A DNA stretch of 64,000 nt, from contig NW_022098001.1 of assembly GCF_002288925.2 (NCBI RefSeq), positions 4,860,163 to 4,924,162 on the forward strand, given 5' to 3'. This stretch comes from Delphinapterus leucas (taxonomy: Eukaryota > Chordata > Mammalia > Artiodactyla > Monodontidae). A program made the position numbers and the translations under genes. The notes under the pieces are model-generated. The model was not told where the DNA came from, ran no database searches, and saw only the letters and a program-made list of their open reading frames with translations. Below are positions 59,466-64,000 of the stretch, piece after piece. Numbering within the stretch: the stretch's first letter is position 1; every line of letters starts with the position of its first letter.

Positions 59466-59781
59466 AGAATGGACTTGAGGACACGGGGAGGGGGAAGGGT
59501 AAGCTGGGAAGAAATGAGAGACTGGCATGGACATATATACACTACCAAATGTAAAATAGCTAGCTAGTGGGAAGTAGCCGCATAGCACAGGGAGATCAGC
59601 TCGGTGCTTTGTGACCACCTAGAGGGGTGGGATATGGACGGTGGGAGGGAGATGCAAGAGGGAGGAGATATGGAGATATATGTATATGTATATGTATAGC
59701 TGATACACTTTGTTATACAGCAGAAACTAACACAACAATGTAAAGCAACTATCCTCCGGTAAAGATGTTAAAAAAAAAAAA
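59466..59781 (+). other. L1 3' UTR and A-rich tail
   Basis: It contains the G-rich patch 'acacggggagggggaagggt' near 59480 common in L1 3' UTRs, 'cacagggagatcagctcggt' and a final 'taaagatgttaaaaaaaaaa'. The canonical AATAAA is changed to 'ggtaaag'. Confidence 0.85.
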
Positions 59782-60319
59782 GAAAGTGGATGAGACCAAA
59801 GAGAAACTTAGTGACCCTCAGCGAAAAGCTGGGGCTAGATCTGAAGGAGGACGACTTCATTGAACTTGCTGTGCAACACGAGGAGCTTACTAACGAAGCC
59901 CTGATGCAACGGAGCCCCAGAAAAAGGACGAAGAGAGACGAGGAAGAAGTAACTGAAGAACCAAAGAGATTCACGATGCAGGAAATGGCAAGGGGATTTT
60001 CTTTTCTTTATTTGAGGAGGCACTGTTCGTTTTTGAGGCACAGGACCTGAATGTAGAACAGTACACGAAGGTTGCAGCAGGCATTCAGAATGCAATGCAG
60101 TGCTACCATGTCATCTATGACAAGGAAAAAAGAGTTACTACCCAGACATCACTGGATCGTTTTTTCAAGAGGGTAGATAGAACTGAATCCAGCAAGGAAC
60201 CAGAACCTGTGCCATCAACGTCAGGCGTGAACGAAATTGCAGCTTGCCCTCCGTCTCCTATTGCTGAGGATCCTTCAGCTCTACCATCTCCCACCTCCTC
60301 TCCCTCCTCCAGTCAGTAA
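59782..60319 (+). pseudogene. Tigger transposase, C-terminal part
   Basis: It continues the interrupted gene after the L1. 'VTLSEKLGLDLKEDDFIELA' and 'LTNEALMQRSPRKRTKRDEE' are in the 59790 frame; a frameshift near 60002 moves to the frame with 'DLNVEQYTKVAAGIQNAMQC'. It ends 'PSALPSPTSSPSSSQ' and stop at 60317-60319. A 'SLDRFFKRVD' motif typical of Tigger C-termini is present. Non-functional because of frameshifts and loss of the central domain. Confidence 0.9.
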
Positions 60320-60601
60320 CTCTTCTTGCCTGTTCACTCGATGCCAGCCCCTGTATGCCAGCTGTTGTACTGTACTGTACTTACTGTACTGTAAGATTTA
60401 AAATGTTTTCTTTGTTTTTTATGTTTTTTTATTTTTTATGTATTATTTGAGTGAAAAGTATTATAAACCTATTACAGTACAGTACTGTATAGCCAATTGT
60501 GTTAGTTAGGTACCTAGGCTAACTTTGTTGGACTTAGGAGTAAATTGGACTTAACGAATGTGCTCTTGGAATGGAACTCGTTCGTTTGTAGGGGACTTGT
60601 A
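60320..60601 (+). repeat. Tigger 3' non-coding end and right TIR
   Basis: 'tgtactgtactgtacttact' at about 60367 and 'acagtacagtactgtatagc' near 60475 mirror a similar stretch at 51,877-51,910 near the left end. The right terminal repeat 'gtaggggacttg' pairs with 'cagtaagtcccc' at the left, minus a few terminal bases. Confidence 0.85.
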
Positions 60602-62267
60602 TAACGTGTTTATTATTGTAAATTAATAAATACAAACATACATACAAACACATGGAATTGAATCTGCAATTTTATTATTGAGAAGTCACTCATCATCATT
60701 AATTTTCAGTGAATTTAAGGAGTAAGGTTCAGGCGTGAAATAACTGCTTAATACCACTTGGCATTTACTCATGATCATCATAGGAGCAAAACAATTAGAT
60801 ACACCATTTTCTCTATATTAACACCTCACAGCCTGTGGTGAGGTCTGAGAGCCTGCTGTCTATCTGGAAATATGCATTTGATCAGTTTTGTTTTGGTAAA
60901 GCAGATTGTTTCCCTCCCGAGAGGAAACATTTTCTACAGATACCTGTGCAATATTTACATGACTTATCGTAATCAGAAATGCCCTTTACCATATGGTTGG
61001 TTCTTCCTGGCTCTGTTCTGGGAAGTAACATTCCTCAGGTAGGAATTTCTTCTGCCTTTTCCCAGACTCCCTTCCTGGTCTGGGCATATGTTCAGGTGAA
61101 AAGAACAATGGTTAATTTCTGTTAGTCTCCTACAGTTACTCAGCTCTTCAAATGCAGAACTCTCCTGTCATTTTCCCAGCCACCTATACCTACTAATCAA
61201 TGCCTTCCAACTTGTGAGATGGGTCTTCTTGGTATATCCCAAAGTTTTCATTTATCTGATCAAATGACATGGATTTTCTCACTTTCCTTAGTTGAGTTTT
61301 TACTGTGAATATTGTAAAAAGATGATACCTATGGAAGAGAGGAGGAAAAATGGCTGGCGTATATACACATGTATGTGCATGCTGGTGGCTATGAAAATGA
61401 CTCAGTGCAAAATCACAAATGCTGTCAATCTGGCTTACCTGAAATGTCTTACCCCTTTCTGGCATTTTCTGGGAACTAGATCCCTTGTTCCCCTTGGCTA
61501 TTTGGTCTTACCTCATGGTCCCTGGCTCTGGGATAGCCCTCTTCGAATGACAGAGCTACACACTTTTATAGATATTCTTTTGTGTTTGTTTGTTTAGGAA
61601 TTTTACTAACTGGAGCAGAATAGTAAGGAGATATTTGTACTAGGGAATTTCTTTCCTCAAATATGAAAATCTATTTGCATATGGTTGACTCTAAATATGG
61701 ATGTATGTTGCCTGAGAACAAAGATGTGGTCCAGGGTTTGAATAAGCAGAAAGCCAAATCTTTCATCCTCTCTGTTTTCTCTTGTATCCCAACAAGTTCA
61801 TCGATTAAATTCAATCTAACCAAAACTATTACTGAGCATATAGTTCTGTCTCCAAGGAACTCAGTGTCAAAGGACTGGAAAAGACTAGGAAGCACTAGTA
61901 CAAGCTCCCCAGCAGGCCTACAGAGACCTGCCCTGAGCACAAAGAGTAGACAGAAACTCCAGGCCATTTCCAGATTAGGTATTCAGGAGGAAAGGCAGGC
62001 AATTCTCCTCTTAACCTCCAAAGAACTGTGGGTACATCAAGCACACAGGTTAGACAGAAACATTCAGTTGGAAATTGCTCCTGGATGACACCACAGTTAA
62101 TATAACAGAAGAAAGAGCACAGGTATGCATATCTGCCACCCAAGGAATTTGTAGACCCTTATGGAAGTTTCATGGAGAGTGAGACTCTTTGGAATGTGTA
62201 TGTAAAAGCTCAGAATTTAAATACTCTACATAGAGAAAAGTACAGTGTTAAAAATGATTTTTCTCTT
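60602..62267. other. Unique sequence
   Basis: No repeat recognised. ORFs at 61193-61465 (minus), 61292-61597 and 61663-62088 overlap frames on the opposite strand and show no recognisable domain or splice context. I regard them as chance. Confidence 0.4.
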
Positions 62268-62560
62268 GGGGCTTCCCTGGTGGCGCAGTGGTTGAGAATC
62301 TGCCTGCCAATGCAGGGGACACGGGTTCGAGCCCTGGTCTGGGAAGATCCCACATGCCGCGGAGCAACTGGACCTGTGAGCCACAATTACTGAGCCTGCG
62401 CGTCTGGAGCCTGTTCTCCGCAACAAGAGAAGCCCCGATAGTGAGAGGCCCGCGTACCGCGATGAAGAGTGGCCCCCGCTCGCCACAACTAGAGAAAGCC
62501 CTCGCACAGAAACGAAGACCCAACACAGCCATAAATAAATAAATAAATAAATTTAAAAAT
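62268..62560 (+). mobile_element. CHR SINE, long form, sense
   Basis: Starts 'ggggcttccctggtggcgca', B box 'ggttcgagccctggtctg', distal 'gcccgcgtaccgcgatgaag' and 'aacgaagacccaacacagcc', tail (TAAA)n. It mixes a CHR-2-like head with the longer CHR-1-type 3' part, like the copy inside INTS10. No clear target duplication. Overlapping ORFs on both strands are artefacts. Confidence 0.94.
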
Positions 62561-62679
62561 TCACGACATATGTCAACATTTTTTAAAAAAATGATTCTCC
62601 TCTGTGAAAAATATACTTCATAAGTAAAAGGCTGCAGTATAGCAAAGACCGAAATAGAAGCCTGAATAATATTGAAGGG

Positions 62680-62744
62680 CAGTATCTATTCTTATTTTTT
62701 TTTTTGTAGCCTTATTTCTTAACCTTTATTCAGTATCTATTCTT
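62680..62744 (-). pseudogene. Tiny 5'-truncated processed insert (3' end of an unknown mRNA)
   Basis: A perfect 14-bp direct repeat 'cagtatctattctt' (62680-62693, 62731-62744) encloses 37 bp. On the minus strand these read 'aataaaggttaagaaataag' then 'gctac' and A12. This has the structure of a retroposed mRNA end: AATAAA about 20 nt upstream of poly-A. The source gene is not identifiable from so little sequence. Confidence 0.75.
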
Positions 62745-63019
62745 GAAATAATTCTGCAAAGTAGAGGCATCAGAAGAAGATAGAAATTGTGCTGGGGGAG
62801 TAGAAACAAAACAACCGTAATATAGGAAAGCAAACTTACTACCACTCTACATTTTAAAAAAGAAAGATAAAGAATTCAAGCCATGAACATTGGAGTCGGC
62901 TGAGAAGTGTCCGCAGCAAAAGGGAGCTCCAATGAACTGTGTGTGGCAGAAGCTAACTGATAGATGCTCCCATAGAAGTGCCATAATTTGTTGCCCTGTC
63001 TCTTCTCCCCCAGAGTTAA
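62745..63019. other. Unique sequence
   Basis: Nothing recognised. Confidence 0.4.
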
Positions 63020-63260
63020 CCTAAAGCCTGCCTTCCCATCCATATCAGTCAAGGTCCGATCAAGAGACGGAATGACTCAAGTCATTTTGATCAGGGCCAG
63101 CTCCATGGACAAGTGACCAATGCACCTGCACAGAGCCACCTGCTCAGAAGAGTCCCACACTTGGATTTCAGTGCTCTGTTGTCACTATACTGAACTACTT
63201 AATAATTTTACATTTGAATTTGTTTTATAAATGAAGTCCAGTGCGACAATAGAGCAAGTT
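63020..63260. mobile_element. Old dispersed repeat, family not named
   Basis: 'cagggccagctccatggaca', 'agtgaccaatgcacctgcac', 'cttggatttcagtgctctgt' and 'ataaatgaagtccagtgcga' form a phrase I recognise from other mammalian genomes as a dispersed repeat, but I cannot assign it. The GC-rich stretch to its right may belong to the same element. Confidence 0.45.
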
Positions 63261-63880
63261 CCAAGGGCTTAGAGTATCAGCTCCCAGCCCGTCCCACCTC
63301 CTGTTACCTCCCCAGACTGACCCCCACCCCTCCTCACTCTGAGGCTTCCGACTGGCCTCCCTCTCTCCACCACTGCCCAGTGACTACTTCCACCCTCCAC
63401 CCCCAGCCTGGGCCTGGACACAGGAGCTGAAAGGTCAGGGTTGGACTCATGTATCCCACAGACTCAGGGAAGAGGTATGGCAGCAGCCATCCCCTCCCTA
63501 GGCTGGCCAGCCCTGTCTGGATGGAGAAAGCCTCTAACCCACCCCCATCTAGGTACCGAGTGTGTTCCCAGTACTGAGGTTTAAAGTTCCTCAGAGGCCA
63601 CTCATCTGCCAGGGTGCGCCATGTCAGTTCAAGGGCCAGAGAGAGGGGATGCCCAATTGCCGTCAGGCCCAGCACTCTGTATAGTGGGGCTGGTCCCGGG
63701 CTCCTGTCTGCCTTCACCCTGAGTATCCCCATGCCTGAAAGCCCTCCCTTAGCTGGCTCTCTGCCTGGGAATATCATTTTTCCTTCTCCAGCCTTCCTAA
63801 GTATCACTCACATCAGTTCCTTCTGGCCAGCTCAAGGCACCCTCCAGGAATGAGCCACGAAATACAAATTGTGCAGTGTT
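63261..63880. other. GC-richer stretch with a 157-codon minus-strand ORF
   Basis: Composition rises above the surrounding DNA. The minus-strand frame 63334-63807 has no domain I recognise and overlaps a shorter plus-strand frame. It may be a by-product of GC content or part of the old repeat to the left. An AATAAA lies on the plus strand at about 63897. Confidence 0.35.
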
Positions 63881-64000
63881 GGAGATTCCACATTTTAATA
63901 AAAGATCTGATATTTATAGTTAAAATTGACATTGTACAATATAAAGATACATGGTAAAATTCATACTAATGTTTTAAAATTTGAATTGCATTTTTACTTA
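63881..64000. other. Unique AT-rich end of window
   Basis: Nothing recognised. Confidence 0.4.

Larger units (their letters stand above)
52739..59795 (+). mobile_element. Nearly full-length L1 (about 7.0 kb), sense, inside Tigger
   Basis: Body 52755-59779: a GC-rich 5' UTR, ORF1, ORF2, a 3' UTR and an A-rich tail (59769-59781). The flanks 'aagaaggtggaggaga' (52739-52754) and 'aagaaagtggatgaga' (59780-59795) match at 14 of 16 bases and are both Tigger coding sequence, so they are the target duplication. The mismatches in the duplication and many frameshifts in both ORFs show the copy is old and immobile. L1 normally supplies the endonuclease and reverse transcriptase that also move SINEs and mRNA copies. 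Confidence 0.96.
51757..60601 (+). mobile_element. Tigger-type (pogo, Tc1/mariner superfamily) DNA transposon, split by L1
   Basis: The left terminal repeat 'cagtaagtcccctgcctatg' starts at 51759 after TA (51757-51758). The right end 'cgtttgtaggggacttgta' lies at 60583-60601 with TA at 60600-60601 and a small terminal deletion. Between them are a transposase pseudogene, AT-rich subterminal 'gtactgtactgta' motifs at both ends and a nested L1 (52,755-59,779). Without the L1 the element is about 1.8 kb. It is non-autonomous now: its catalytic middle is gone. I suspect an artiodactyl Tigger1-like subfamily but cannot confirm the name. Confidence 0.9.

Noticed and set aside
51928..60319. A domesticated Tigger-derived gene (TIGD/CENP-B-like)
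   Set aside because: The transposase is split by L1, frameshifted, and lacks the central catalytic region; terminal repeats are still attached.
1..64000. CRISPR array, phage, operon or other prokaryotic system
   Set aside because: No regularly spaced repeats, ribosome-binding sites or clustered ORFs; SINE, LINE and microsatellite content is mammalian.
1..64000. Endogenous retrovirus or LTR element
   Set aside because: No paired long terminal repeats, primer-binding site or gag/pol/env-like frames were recognised; all reverse-transcriptase signatures are L1-type.

Overview
The window looks like nuclear DNA from a cetacean, most likely a toothed whale or dolphin. At least nine copies of the tRNA-derived CHR SINE family (CHR-1 and CHR-2 types, characteristic of whales, hippos and ruminants) carry the family's 'CTTCCCTGGTGG' start, a pol III B box of the GGTTCGA/GTTCGTGCC type and A-rich or TAAA tails. 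Several are flanked by perfect or near-perfect target-site duplications. The L1 and Tigger-like elements are also of the kind seen in Cetartiodactyla. The DNA is AT-rich and I recognise no functional protein-coding exon, so it is either intergenic or the inside of a very long intron.

Layout. 1-19.7 kb: mostly unique AT-rich sequence with scattered MIR and L2 relics, a MER5-like relic, CHR SINEs (2.7, 3.4, 11.6, 12.4 kb), (CA)n/(GT)n microsatellites and a C16 tract. 19.7-24.5 kb: an antisense L1 3' end, two CHR-2 SINEs, a GA-rich G-quadruplex-prone tract, and a MIR split by a SINE with an unusual 3' extension. 24.9-27.7 kb: a CHR-1 SINE directly followed by a retrocopy (processed pseudogene) of INTS10, itself interrupted by another SINE. 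27.7-38.5 kb: unique sequence with L2, MIR, one SINE and L1 debris. 38.5-49.4 kb: a dense L1 graveyard. It holds sense L1 ORF2 debris, a long antisense L1 whose 5' end is at about 45.4 kb and which is interrupted by an 80-bp mariner MITE and a sense L1 3' end, a 5'-inverted ('twin-primed') L1, and two older L1 tails. 49.4-51.7 kb: unique. 51.8-60.6 kb: a Tigger (pogo-type) DNA transposon with a recognisable transposase pseudogene, rearranged into a foldback and split by a nearly full-length L1 of about 7 kb. 60.6-64 kb: unique sequence, one SINE, a tiny processed insert, and a GC-richer stretch beside an old repeat.

Working together. There is no gene network here. The content is a layered record of retrotransposition: L1-encoded endonuclease and reverse transcriptase most plausibly mobilised the CHR SINEs, the INTS10 mRNA copy and the tiny processed insert, while Tigger and mariner elements moved by cut-and-paste. 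I found no evidence for an undescribed biological system. The most informative items are the insertion junctions, whose order of events can be read from target-site duplications. All family assignments are by recognition, not by database search.
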